Shown: piece by piece, positions 1 to 6,180 of the stretch
How positions within the stretch are numbered: the first letter of the stretch is position 1
Layout of the letters: every line of letters starts with the position of its first letter
Source: an uncultured Clostridium sp.
Lineage (GTDB): Bacteria > Bacillota > Clostridia > Clostridiales > Clostridiaceae
Direction: 5' to 3'
Length of the DNA stretch: 19,465 nt
NCBI RefSeq assembly: GCF_934754915.1
Contig: NZ_CAKVKB010000065.1
Span: 1 to 19,465, forward strand
The notes under the pieces: generated by a model
What the model was told of the DNA's origin: nothing
Database searches by the model: none
What the model saw: only the letters and a program-made list of their open reading frames with translations
Translations under genes and position numbers: made by a program

Positions 1-1
1 A

Positions 2-94
2 TATTATACAATACAGACAGACATAAATAAAGAAAAGATTAATATAGACAGAAAATATGAGTTTTATAAAAGCTGGTGGATGGATGAAATTTAG
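2..94 (+). CDS. C-terminal end of an unidentified upstream protein, probably another pilus-operon component (partial)
   Basis: Reading from base 2, 30 sense codons run to a TAG at 92-94, and the other two forward frames close within the first 30 bases. The visible tail is polar and ends KSWWMDEI. It overlaps the start of the next prepilin gene (ATG at 84) by 11 bases, the same tight overlap used throughout this operon, which is why I take it as a real gene end. No domain can be recognised in 30 residues. A minor pseudopilin is a guess based only on position. The start lies outside the window. Confidence 0.5.
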   Translation, partial: YYTIQTDINKEKINIDRKYEFYKSWWMDEI

Positions 95-530
95 AAGAAA
101 AAAGGCATTTACAATGATTGAAAGCATTATTTACATTTTTCTCTCTACAATAATATTAGGTGAAGGAATAACCATGTTTATTTCCGGATATGCGTCTTAT
201 ATAGAGGTCAAAAACAAAACTATAAGATTAAATGAGTATAGAAATTTTCAAGTCAATTTAGAGGATATAGTTAGTGAAGGAGCTGTAGATGAAATAATCA
301 CAGGAGAAGATTATGTGGAATTACATAAAAACATATACGAAGGCAATATGAAAAAAACTATAAGAGTTTATAATGGAAATATTGTAGTTTCATATTCAAA
401 AGGCCAAAAAACTCTTAATTATAATAACTTGCTTTATAATGTGTCACAAATGAAGGTGATTAAAAAAGAAAATCTTATTTATTTAAATATTTATGATGAA
501 AATGGAGAGAATTTTATATGCTGCCTTTGA
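84..530 (+). CDS. Minor type IV prepilin / pseudopilin with N-terminal methylation motif
   Basis: This 148-residue protein opens with a basic leader (MKFRRKKA) followed by FTMIES and a hydrophobic stretch to about residue 33. That is the class III signal read by prepilin peptidase: cleavage is predicted between Ala8 and Phe9, with the conserved Glu at mature position +5 (Glu13). The rest is a soluble, mostly beta-like domain, as in minor pilins such as ComGF or PilW/GspJ. An in-frame ATG lies at 57, but ATG 84 is preferred because it gives a standard leader and follows a GGTGG site at 75-79. The gene overlaps its downstream neighbour by 13 bases. The product should sit in the membrane until assembled into a pilus or pseudopilus. 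The pilin class is secure; the exact subfamily is not. Confidence 0.8.
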   Translation: MKFRRKKAFTMIESIIYIFLSTIILGEGITMFISGYASYIEVKNKTIRLNEYRNFQVNLEDIVSEGAVDEIITGEDYVELHKNIYEGNMKKTIRVYNGNIVVSYSKGQKTLNYNNLLYNVSQMKVIKKENLIYLNIYDENGENFICCL

Positions 531-982
531 GAAAAAGAGGATTTGTCATGATAAATACAATGATAATATTATCGCTTATAATTACGCTTAGTTGTCTTAT
601 GTTTAATATTATTAGAAATAATACTCAGATAAGACAGATTGGATATTTAGAAAGTGATATATATTCTGTTGACTTAAATGAAGAAAATATAATATATGAA
701 TTTATGGATGAAATCAATATATATGGAAATCAAATTAAAAAAGATAGTGATTTTAGTGAAGCAGATTTAGAATTGTTTGAGAATGATTTTAAAAAAGAAA
801 TTGGTGAAAATAAATTAATATACATCAAGTCAGAGGATAAAATGATTTTAAAAATATATGGGAAATATGATGCACTGAGAATTAGAGAATTAAAACGAAA
901 AATAGAAAATGACAAAATAGTTCTTATACCTACAATGAATTTTTATGATACAAATACATCGAATGAATATGGTTCTAATTAA
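518..982 (+). CDS. Pilin-like protein lacking Glu+5 (GspK/PilX-like candidate)
   Basis: This 154-residue protein begins with a short basic leader (MLPLRKRG) and then FVMINTMIILSLIITL, a single hydrophobic helix to about residue 32. The layout copies a prepilin signal, with Gly8 before Phe9, but mature position +5 is Asn13 instead of Glu. Lack of Glu+5 is a known trait of tip pseudopilins of the GspK/PilX type. The remaining 120 residues are acidic, helical and charged, unlike any domain I can name. It overlaps the preceding prepilin by 13 bases and has GGAGA at 504-508, 9 bases before ATG. At about 150 residues it is much shorter than proteobacterial GspK, so the tip role is inference. It could also be a simple single-pass membrane protein of the pilus operon. 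Confidence 0.55.
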   Translation: MLPLRKRGFVMINTMIILSLIITLSCLMFNIIRNNTQIRQIGYLESDIYSVDLNEENIIYEFMDEINIYGNQIKKDSDFSEADLELFENDFKKEIGENKLIYIKSEDKMILKIYGKYDALRIRELKRKIENDKIVLIPTMNFYDTNTSNEYGSN

Positions 983-1013
983 CTTAAAAACATTTAAATG
1001 AAAGGAGAATATA

Positions 1014-1646
1014 ATGAAAACAGATGTTATTTTTCTAAAAGAAGATTCATTTATATTTGATAAAAATGAATATGGGTTTAATGATTTTTTAGAAGACAAT
1101 ATGCTTTCAAAAAAATTAAAGATAATAATATTAGGGGAAGTAATATATATTGAAAGAGTTCTATTAAAATTTAGATTTTTAAAAATTAATAAATTAATTT
1201 CAGATAAAATACAGGAAATTTTTCCGAATAGTAGTGAGATACTTCACGATTATAAAATAAATCTGAAGGAAAAAATAATATATATGTATTCAATAAAAGG
1301 AAAAAAGAAAGTCGAAAATCTTTGTTATAAATCCAATTATCTTGAAGTAATTCCATTTCAGTTTCTTATAGGAAATATTTTAAATAAACTTATTAGAAAG
1401 AAATATACAAAATTTATGGTATTGATAAAGTTTAATGATGAGTATTATTTTATGGAATATGCTAAAAACAATCTTATAGATAATGCTGTGTCTAGTGATA
1501 TAAATAATATTTATGAATATTTGAATGAAAAAAACTTACAAGGAAAAATTATAATTGATGAAAAGTGTTTTTATGATGAATATTATTTTAAAAACATGGA
1601 GATAATAAAAATGAATATTTTGGAGAAGATAAATGAAAAAATATAA
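1014..1646 (+). CDS. Hypothetical protein, possible divergent PilM/GspL-like cytoplasmic platform protein
   Basis: This protein of 210 residues has no evident membrane segment. It is rich in Ile, Lys and Asn and alternates short beta-like and helical stretches, ending in a charged helix. The pattern of a strand, a basic loop, a stretch like EIFPNSSEILHDYKIN (about residues 68-83), more strands and IPFQFLIGNILNK (about 113-125) is reminiscent of the cytoplasmic actin-like domain of GspL/PilM, but no catalytic or nucleotide motif is visible. The assignment rests mainly on order: it follows two pilin-like genes and precedes two single-pass proteins resembling PilN and PilO. The start has a strong AAAGGAGA site at about 1001-1008. 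It overlaps the next gene by 14 bases. At 210 residues it is shorter than typical PilM (about 350). Function unproven. Confidence 0.45.
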   Translation: MKTDVIFLKEDSFIFDKNEYGFNDFLEDNMLSKKLKIIILGEVIYIERVLLKFRFLKINKLISDKIQEIFPNSSEILHDYKINLKEKIIYMYSIKGKKKVENLCYKSNYLEVIPFQFLIGNILNKLIRKKYTKFMVLIKFNDEYYFMEYAKNNLIDNAVSSDINNIYEYLNEKNLQGKIIIDEKCFYDEYYFKNMEIIKMNILEKINEKI

Positions 1647-2052
1647 ATATTTTATACCTGATAGTTTTTACTTAAAAATTAATCAAAAACAAAACAAAAG
1701 AGATAATATACTTATATATATTATGATAATAGTAAATTTAATTTTTCTTCCAAGTAATATTAAAAATTTTAACTTTATAAAGTCTGAAAGACCAGTGTTT
1801 AATAAAGATGAATCATATACATATAATAATATAAAAATTCAATGGAATTCAATGGTCAATATGGTAAATGTGTTTTGGGATGAAGATTTTGAAGAAGTAT
1901 ATATAAGTGATGGATATGGAGAATTTATGCTGAGAGACTTAGAGGATTTAAACTCGATAAAAGAAAAAGATAAGAATCTGTTTGATATTTCAGAGATAAC
2001 TTCTATTGAAAATGAAAAATATAAGATAGGAGTAAATATAAATGAAAGTTAG
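1633..2052 (+). CDS. Single-pass membrane protein, PilN-like candidate of the pilus platform
   Basis: This 139-residue protein has a short cytoplasmic N-terminus with FIPDSFYLK (about residues 7-15), a basic patch KQNKRDN, one hydrophobic segment at about 26-42 and an extracytoplasmic domain of about 95 residues. PilN proteins share this plan: a short N-terminal peptide containing a Leu/Pro-rich motif that docks onto PilM, one membrane helix, then a small alpha/beta domain. Here the motif would be the FIPDSFY stretch, so the match is topological and not at the level of identity. The gene sits between a PilM-like and a PilO-like candidate and overlaps both (14 and 11 bases). GGAG at 1622-1625 serves the ATG at 1633. 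The call is an inference from order and topology. Confidence 0.45.
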   Translation: MKKYKYFIPDSFYLKINQKQNKRDNILIYIMIIVNLIFLPSNIKNFNFIKSERPVFNKDESYTYNNIKIQWNSMVNMVNVFWDEDFEEVYISDGYGEFMLRDLEDLNSIKEKDKNLFDISEITSIENEKYKIGVNINES

Positions 2053-2416
2053 ATTTAAATTAATTATAATATTCATACTAATAGCAACTGGTGTTTTGCA
2101 GATTTATCTAAATAAGAAAACAACTGAAAATATTGAAAATAAACAAAAGACAGAAGTAATAGATAAGTATTCAATAAAAAATAGATATATAGATTTATCA
2201 CAAATAACAAGTGAAATAAATAATGTAGATAATGCTACAATATTAAGTGCAAATAAAGAAAATGATAGATGGTCTGTTGAAATAAAAATAAGCGGTAATA
2301 AAAATGAGCTTATGAAAGCAATGAAAAAATTAGAAAAATATGAAATTAAAAATTATATTTTAAATAAAAATAATAATGAAAATTGTGTTATAATAGATGT
2401 GTATGGCAATGAATAA
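2042..2416 (+). CDS. Single-pass membrane protein, PilO/GspM-like candidate
   Basis: This 124-residue protein has an N-terminal membrane helix (residues about 5-23), a polar linker and a C-terminal domain. In that domain WSVEIKISGNKNELMKAMKKLEKYEI is followed by two strands, the strand-helix-strand-strand layout of the ferredoxin-like fold seen in PilO and GspM, including a Gly in the turn before the helix. AGGAG at 2028-2032 lies 9 bases before the ATG, and the gene overlaps its upstream neighbour by 11 bases. It is the last gene of the operon, ahead of an inverted repeat at 2446-2471. PilO normally has about 200 residues, so this is a reduced form. Identity to known PilO is not visible; the fold argument and position are the only support. 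Confidence 0.5.
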   Translation: MKVRFKLIIIFILIATGVLQIYLNKKTTENIENKQKTEVIDKYSIKNRYIDLSQITSEINNVDNATILSANKENDRWSVEIKISGNKNELMKAMKKLEKYEIKNYILNKNNNENCVIIDVYGNE

Positions 2417-2445
2417 TATAAATATATAAAATTTTAGTAGAAAGT

Positions 2446-2471
2446 AATCATAAATAATTGCATTTATGATT
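2446..2471 (+). terminator. Hairpin after the pilus operon (weak terminator candidate)
   Basis: AATCATAAAT at 2446-2455 is perfectly repeated in inverse at 2462-2471 with a 6-base loop. It lies 30 bases past the last pilus gene and upstream of the efp promoter. The stem is AT-rich and is followed by GTCTTTTG, not a clean T run, so termination efficiency is uncertain. Confidence 0.45.
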
Positions 2472-2490
2472 GTCTTTTGATAAAATATCA

Positions 2491-2520
2491 TTGTTATGTC
2501 AACGAGTAAGTGTATATACT
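2491..2520 (+). promoter_or_regulatory. Probable sigma-A promoter of efp
   Basis: TTGTTA at 2491-2496 and TATACT at 2515-2520 are separated by 18 bases. This would start transcription about 50 bases before the efp start codon, leaving a short leader ending in the GGAGG at 2566-2570. Each hexamer has one or two mismatches to consensus. Confidence 0.5.
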
Positions 2521-2578
2521 AAATATTTAGGTATAAAATTTGCATTGTAATCATTTTATAAATTTGGAGGGATATTTT

Positions 2579-3136
2579 ATGATATCAGCAGGAGACTTAA
2601 GAAAAGGAACTACTTTTGAACTTGATGGACAAGTGTTTACAGTAACAGATTTCTTACATGTTAAACCAGGTAAAGGTGCAGCATTCGTAAGAACTAAATT
2701 AAGAAATGTTATCTCTGGAGGAGTTGTAGATAGAACATTCAACCCAACTGAAAAATTACAAGAAGCTGTAATTGAAAGAAAAGAAATGCAATATCTTTAC
2801 AATGATGGTGAATTATACTACTTCATGGATCAAGAAACATTTGAACAAATTCCTTTAAACCAAGAAAAGGTTGAAGACGCAATTAAATTCTTAAAGGAAA
2901 ACATGTTTGCTACTATTAAATTCTTCAAAGGTGAAGCTTTCTCAGTTGAAGCACCAAACTTTGTTGAATTACAAATAACTCACTCAGAACCAGGAGTAAA
3001 AGGAAATACTACAACTAATGCTTTAAAACCAGCTACAGTTGAAACTGGTGCAGTAGTTAGCGTTCCTATGTTCGTTAATGAAGGTGATGTTATCAGAATA
3101 GATACAAGAACAGGAGAATACATGGAAAGAGTTTAA
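2579..3136 (+). CDS. efp: Translation elongation factor P
   Basis: The 185-residue product has the standard EF-P length and opening (MISAGDLRKGTTFELDGQ), then the KOW-like domain I, the OB-fold domains II and III, and the conserved closing VPMFVNEGDVIRIDTRTGEYMERV. EF-P binds between the P and E sites of the ribosome and relieves stalling at consecutive prolines. The tip of the domain I loop reads KPGKGAAF, with Lys32 in the place that is modified in many bacteria (5-aminopentanol in Bacillus subtilis by literature; the modification here is unknown). An in-frame ATG at 2540 would add 13 residues, but ATG 2579 matches the family and has GGAGG at 2566-2570. Third-position bases look more selected than in the neighbours, which fits high expression. 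Confidence 0.97.
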   Translation: MISAGDLRKGTTFELDGQVFTVTDFLHVKPGKGAAFVRTKLRNVISGGVVDRTFNPTEKLQEAVIERKEMQYLYNDGELYYFMDQETFEQIPLNQEKVEDAIKFLKENMFATIKFFKGEAFSVEAPNFVELQITHSEPGVKGNTTTNALKPATVETGAVVSVPMFVNEGDVIRIDTRTGEYMERV

Positions 3137-3153
3137 TTTCGATGTATTTATAT

Positions 3154-3190
3154 GGGGTTGCTGAGTGTATGCTTAGCAACTCTATTTATA
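3154..3190 (+). terminator. Terminator-like hairpin downstream of efp
   Basis: GTTGCTGAG at 3157-3165 pairs with CTTAGCAAC at 3172-3180 across a 6-base loop (one G-U pair), and G-C/G-U pairs extend the stem outward to about 3152-3185. What follows (TCTATTTATATA) is T-rich but interrupted, so it is a moderate intrinsic terminator that may allow readthrough into the next gene. Confidence 0.55.
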
Positions 3191-3230
3191 TATGAGGATT
3201 TTTCATATTAATATAAAAATCAAAAGCAAT

Positions 3231-3275
3231 TCAATATATAGTGTGACGTAAGCAAATATGTATACTATATATTGG
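3231..3275 (+). repeat. 15-bp inverted repeat between efp and the zinc-ribbon gene
   Basis: Bases 3231-3245 can pair with 3261-3275 around a 15-base loop; the core AATATATAGT (3233-3242) / ACTATATATT (3264-3273) is perfect and G-U pairs extend it. No T run follows, so it is not an obvious terminator. It could be a leader RNA structure or a protein operator for the gene starting at 3364. Confidence 0.5.
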
Positions 3276-3363
3276 CTTGAATTATATAAAATTATAATTA
3301 TGAAATGTCCACATAATGTATAAATTAAAAAATAATTATCATATGAACAGGAAGTGAAACGAT

Positions 3364-3726
3364 ATGGAAGAACTTAGAAAACAAATTGAAGAGTTTCAAA
3401 CAAGTTTATCAGACATAAAAGATGATGCATATAGAAATTATTTTGAAAAAATAGAATCTATCTTGAATTCAATGGCTGACAAAATTGAAGAAGTGGTTGT
3501 AAATCAAGAAACAATGGAAGAAAATATGCAGTTCTTGGATGATGATTTATCAAACATTCAGGATGAATTATTTGAAGAAGTATCGATTGACGAACTGTGT
3601 GATATGGAAGATGAGTATGTAGAAGTAAAATGTACTCATTGCAACAAACCTATTTTTATGGAAAAATCAGCGTTGGAAAGCAAGGATAAGATTCCTTGTC
3701 CTTATTGCCATAATAATATTAAATAA
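3364..3726 (+). CDS. CD1247-like small protein with coiled coil and C-terminal zinc ribbon
   Basis: This 120-residue acidic protein has a predicted helical/coiled-coil N-terminal two thirds (about residues 1-75, heptad-like spacing of Leu, Ile and Met) and a C-terminal zinc ribbon with CTHC at 90-93 and CPYC at 112-115. Proteins of this size and plan, often labelled CD1247 N-terminal domain proteins, occur between efp and spoIIIAA in clostridia; that label is from memory. The biochemical role is unknown. The four cysteines suggest zinc binding, and a helical arm plus ribbon is common in proteins that contact RNA polymerase, nucleic acid or partner proteins. AGGAAGTG at 3350-3357 precedes the ATG. 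It lies 227 bases from efp, with no clear promoter of its own, so it may be read from efp. Confidence 0.7.
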   Translation: MEELRKQIEEFQTSLSDIKDDAYRNYFEKIESILNSMADKIEEVVVNQETMEENMQFLDDDLSNIQDELFEEVSIDELCDMEDEYVEVKCTHCNKPIFMEKSALESKDKIPCPYCHNNIK

Positions 3727-3760
3727 TTTCAATTGATTAATGTTAAAAATTATTTAATAT

Positions 3761-3807
3761 CTTACTTATATAAAAAATGTTGCATAGTTAAACTATAATT
3801 AAGTAAG
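3761..3807. repeat. Nested inverted repeats around a perfect -10 hexamer
   Basis: An outer repeat CTTACTTA (3761-3768) / TAAGTAAG (3800-3807) encloses a 13-base palindrome ATAGTT-A-AACTAT at 3784-3796. The palindrome overlaps TATAAT at 3794-3799. No acceptable -35 element lies 16-18 bases upstream of that hexamer. The arrangement looks like an operator over a regulated promoter, but chance in AT-rich DNA is possible. Confidence 0.35.
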
Positions 3808-3853
3808 GATAAAAAATTTAATAGCTGTTAGTCATAGAAAATGATTATATAAG

Positions 3854-3897
3854 ATCCTGTAGAAGAAACAATATGATTTCTTCTACAGGATTTTTTC
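3854..3897 (+). terminator. Strong intrinsic terminator upstream of spoIIIA
   Basis: A perfect 15-bp stem (3854-3868 with 3877-3891) with an 8-base loop is followed at once by TTTTTC. It separates the zinc-ribbon gene from the spoIIIA operon, so spoIIIA must start from a promoter in 3898-3988. I see no convincing sigma-E match there, only AT-rich sequence and the ribosome binding sites. Confidence 0.9.
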
Positions 3898-3988
3898 TTT
3901 ACATATTTTTTTATTGTAATGTGTAATATTTCAGAAAAAGTATAAATATTAATTAATTAAGAAGGAGGAAAGGAGGGACTGTATTTAG

Positions 3989-4915
3989 ATGAGGTCAGGA
4001 GAAGATATAATCGGGATTTTTCCAATAAAAATTGGAGCTTTACTTAAGGAAAAATTATTGAAAGAACAGATTTATGAGATACGAATTAAAATTGGAAAAC
4101 CTATTATGATATATTCAAAATATGGAGAAAGCATGATAAATTATTCTCCAGTTAAAGAAGAGATTAAGAGCATAATGCAGAAGATATCAAATTATTCATT
4201 ATATGCTTATGAAGAAGATATAAGACAAGGCTTTATAACAATTAAGGGAGGACATAGGATAGGAATTGCAGGAGAATGCATCATGGAAAAAGGTGAAGTA
4301 AAGACAATAAGAAATATATCATCCATAAATATAAGGATATCAAATGAAGTTATAGGGTGTTCTGATAAACTGATGAAATATATATATTCGCATAAACAAA
4401 AAAGAGCATTTAATACTATAATAATTTCGCCTCCAAAGTGTGGAAAAACAACAATATTAAGAGATATTTCAAGAAATATATCCAGTGGATTTCCTTCAGA
4501 AGGAATATATGGACATAAGGTTGCTGTAATTGATGAAAGAAGTGAAATTGGAGCATGTTATTTTGGAATACCTCAAAATGATATTGGAATTCGTACAGAT
4601 ATTTTAGATAACTGCCTTAAAAAAGAAGGTATGATAATGGCTATAAGGAGCTTATCTCCAGAAGTATTAATATGTGATGAAATAGGAACAAAAGGAGATG
4701 CAGAAGCTCTTTTGATGGCTTTTAATTCAGGAGTTAATATAATAACTTCTATTCATGGATTTACAATAGATGATCTTTATAAGAGAAAAATATTCAATGA
4801 CCTTTTAGAGAACGAAATAATAGAAAGAGCAATCGTGTTAAGTTCGAGAAGAGGAATTGGAACTATTGAAAATATATATGAATTGAAAGGAGGAGATATA
4901 AGATGCTTAAGATAA
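3989..4915 (+). CDS. spoIIIAA: Stage III sporulation protein AA, secretion-type ATPase
   Basis: The 308-residue protein is the cytosolic ATPase of the SpoIIIA-SpoIIQ channel, related to GspE/PilB-type ATPases. Family marks include the N-terminal domain ending in IKGGHRIGIAGE (86-96), a Walker A region SPPKCGKTT at 147-155, DERSEIGA at 182-189, and a Walker B stretch PEVLICDEIGT at 224-234. The first Gly of the usual GxxxxGKT is Ser147; the catalytic Lys153-Thr154 remain. Two overlapping purine-rich sites (AAGGAGG at 3962-3968 and AGGAGGG at 3971-3977) precede the ATG, with the second nearer to normal spacing. It overlaps spoIIIAB by 13 bases, suggesting translational coupling. Expression in the mother cell under sigma-E is expected from B. 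subtilis, not seen directly here. Confidence 0.96.
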   Translation: MRSGEDIIGIFPIKIGALLKEKLLKEQIYEIRIKIGKPIMIYSKYGESMINYSPVKEEIKSIMQKISNYSLYAYEEDIRQGFITIKGGHRIGIAGECIMEKGEVKTIRNISSINIRISNEVIGCSDKLMKYIYSHKQKRAFNTIIISPPKCGKTTILRDISRNISSGFPSEGIYGHKVAVIDERSEIGACYFGIPQNDIGIRTDILDNCLKKEGMIMAIRSLSPEVLICDEIGTKGDAEALLMAFNSGVNIITSIHGFTIDDLYKRKIFNDLLENEIIERAIVLSSRRGIGTIENIYELKGGDIRCLR

Positions 4916-5421
4916 TAATCGGATGTTTTCTTTTTTCAATATGTGCTTATATAGGATTTGAGTATGGAGAGCGTTTTAATAAACGAATGATTCAACTTAG
5001 GGAAATATTAAAAAGTTTGATAATTCTTCAAAATGATATCTTATATGGAGCAACTCCTCTTCCAGAAGCATTTGAAAAATTTTCATACAAAGTAGAAGAT
5101 CCTATAAATTCATTTATGAATGGGATGAAGGAAAAGCTTATATCTGGAAGTGCTGAAAGTGTATATGATGGTGCTGTGGAAGAATATGAAAAATTAAAAG
5201 AAAAATTTAATCTTAATGTAAGTGACATAAAAATTCTTGGAGATTTTTTTAAGTCCCTTGGAGAGTCCGGGTTATTTGGTCAGGAACGGATATTTGATCT
5301 TGTACTTGAAGGAATTCGAATGAATCTTAAAGAAGCTGAAGAATCTGCAAAAAAGAATGTGAGGTTATATAGATATCTAGGAGTCTGTATAGGAGGAATG
5401 CTTACAATTTTTATACTGTGA
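4903..5421 (+). CDS. spoIIIAB: Stage III sporulation protein AB (GspF-like)
   Basis: The 172-residue product is close to the B. subtilis length. It has an N-terminal membrane helix (about residues 2-20), a helical cytoplasmic domain with RMIQLREILKSLIILQNDI, PLPEAF and the hallmark LGESGLFGQE (about 119-128), and a C-terminal hydrophobic end (YLGVCIGGMLTIFIL). SpoIIIAB resembles GspF/PilC platform domains and is thought to link the AA ATPase to the membrane complex. It starts inside spoIIIAA; the overlap contains the AAAGGAGGAGAT ribosome site within the end of AA. An 83-base gap follows before spoIIIAC, holding only a weak 8-bp inverted repeat (5439-5446 / 5467-5474). Confidence 0.95.
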   Translation: MLKIIIGCFLFSICAYIGFEYGERFNKRMIQLREILKSLIILQNDILYGATPLPEAFEKFSYKVEDPINSFMNGMKEKLISGSAESVYDGAVEEYEKLKEKFNLNVSDIKILGDFFKSLGESGLFGQERIFDLVLEGIRMNLKEAEESAKKNVRLYRYLGVCIGGMLTIFIL

Positions 5422-5504
5422 TTCATAAACTCAGTAAATTTCTAATATTAATAGACAGTAAGAAAAATTAGAAAATAAGACCATAAAATATAGGAGGAAA
5501 GCAG

Positions 5505-5702
5505 ATGAATGATATAAGTATTCTTTTAAAGATTGGTGGTGCAGGAATTATTCTTGTTATATTGGATAAAGTCCTAACAAGCAGTGGAAAATCTGATATC
5601 GCAGCAATAACCAATATAGCCGGTGTTGTGATAATACTTCTTATGATAGTTTCAATAATAGGAGATTTGTTCAGTACAGTAAAGACAATGTTTGTCATGT
5701 AA
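5505..5702 (+). CDS. spoIIIAC: Stage III sporulation protein AC
   Basis: This very small membrane protein (65 residues) has two hydrophobic helices, about residues 7-24 and 37-56, joined by the polar loop TSSGKSDIAA. Length and opening (MNDISILLKIGGAGIILVIL) fit SpoIIIAC, which is similar to half of SpoIIIAD and is compared in the literature with small export-gate subunits of type III secretion. A clear AGGAGG at 5492-5497 lies 7 bases before the ATG. It is third in the spoIIIA operon, between AB and AD. Confidence 0.94.
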   Translation: MNDISILLKIGGAGIILVILDKVLTSSGKSDIAAITNIAGVVIILLMIVSIIGDLFSTVKTMFVM

Positions 5703-5741
5703 TGAACAGGTAGAATTGATGAATTATTAGCAGGTGGTATT

Positions 5742-6125
5742 ATGTTGATTTTAAAAATAGCAGGAATAGCTTTTGCAGCAATGTTTATGATTGTCCTTAT
5801 AAGAAAAGCAGAAGGGAATGTAGCAACATTGTTAGAGCTTGTTGCAGGAGCTTTAATTTTCTTTATGGTTATTGATCCATTAAAAGAAATAATGACATTC
5901 ATTGAGATGATGTCAGATAAAGCAAATATTGATACCGTCTATATTGGTATTGTGATTAAAATAATAGGAATTGCATATATTGCATCATTTGCAAGTACTT
6001 TATGTAAAGATGCTAATGTAAATTCCCTGGGGACTCAGATTGATTTTGCTGGAAAGATAATGATTTTGGTTCTGGCTGTTCCAATTTTAATGGCAGTGCT
6101 TAATTCTATACTTCAGATAATGTAG
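5742..6125 (+). CDS. spoIIIAD: Stage III sporulation protein AD
   Basis: This 127-residue integral membrane protein has about four hydrophobic stretches (about residues 1-20, 27-46, 66-84 and 104-126). Family sequence such as VIKIIGIAYIASFASTLCKDA (71-91, split here only for reference) and the ending ILMAVLNSILQIM are typical. It forms part of the mother-cell membrane channel with AC and AE. AGGTGG at 5732-5737 is close to the ATG (4-base gap). Only 39 bases separate it from spoIIIAC. Confidence 0.94.
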   Translation: MLILKIAGIAFAAMFMIVLIRKAEGNVATLLELVAGALIFFMVIDPLKEIMTFIEMMSDKANIDTVYIGIVIKIIGIAYIASFASTLCKDANVNSLGTQIDFAGKIMILVLAVPILMAVLNSILQIM

Positions 6126-6180
6126 CAGTGTATCAATAATAAGCAATTGAATTAATAAAGTTAAAGGTTGTGTATTCAAT

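Noticed and set aside
57..83. Upstream ATG for the minor prepilin gene
   Set aside because: It would put nine extra residues before the basic leader; ATG 84 gives a standard prepilin leader and has a ribosome site.
2540..2578. Upstream ATG for efp
   Set aside because: The added residues are encoded by the ribosome-site region (GGAGG at 2566-2570) and are absent from the EF-P family.
3898..3988. Sigma-E promoter for spoIIIA
   Set aside because: Expected from B. subtilis biology, and ACATATT at 3901-3907 resembles a -35, but no -10 with acceptable match and spacing could be found, so no site is claimed.
5439..5474. 8-bp inverted repeat between spoIIIAB and spoIIIAC
   Set aside because: It is short, AT-only apart from one pair and has a 20-base loop; this is expected by chance in such DNA.
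5468..5902. 144-codon open frame on the minus strand across spoIIIAC/AD
   Set aside because: It is antisense to two well-supported genes, spans the gap between them, and shows only AT-rich low-complexity residues with no ribosome site.
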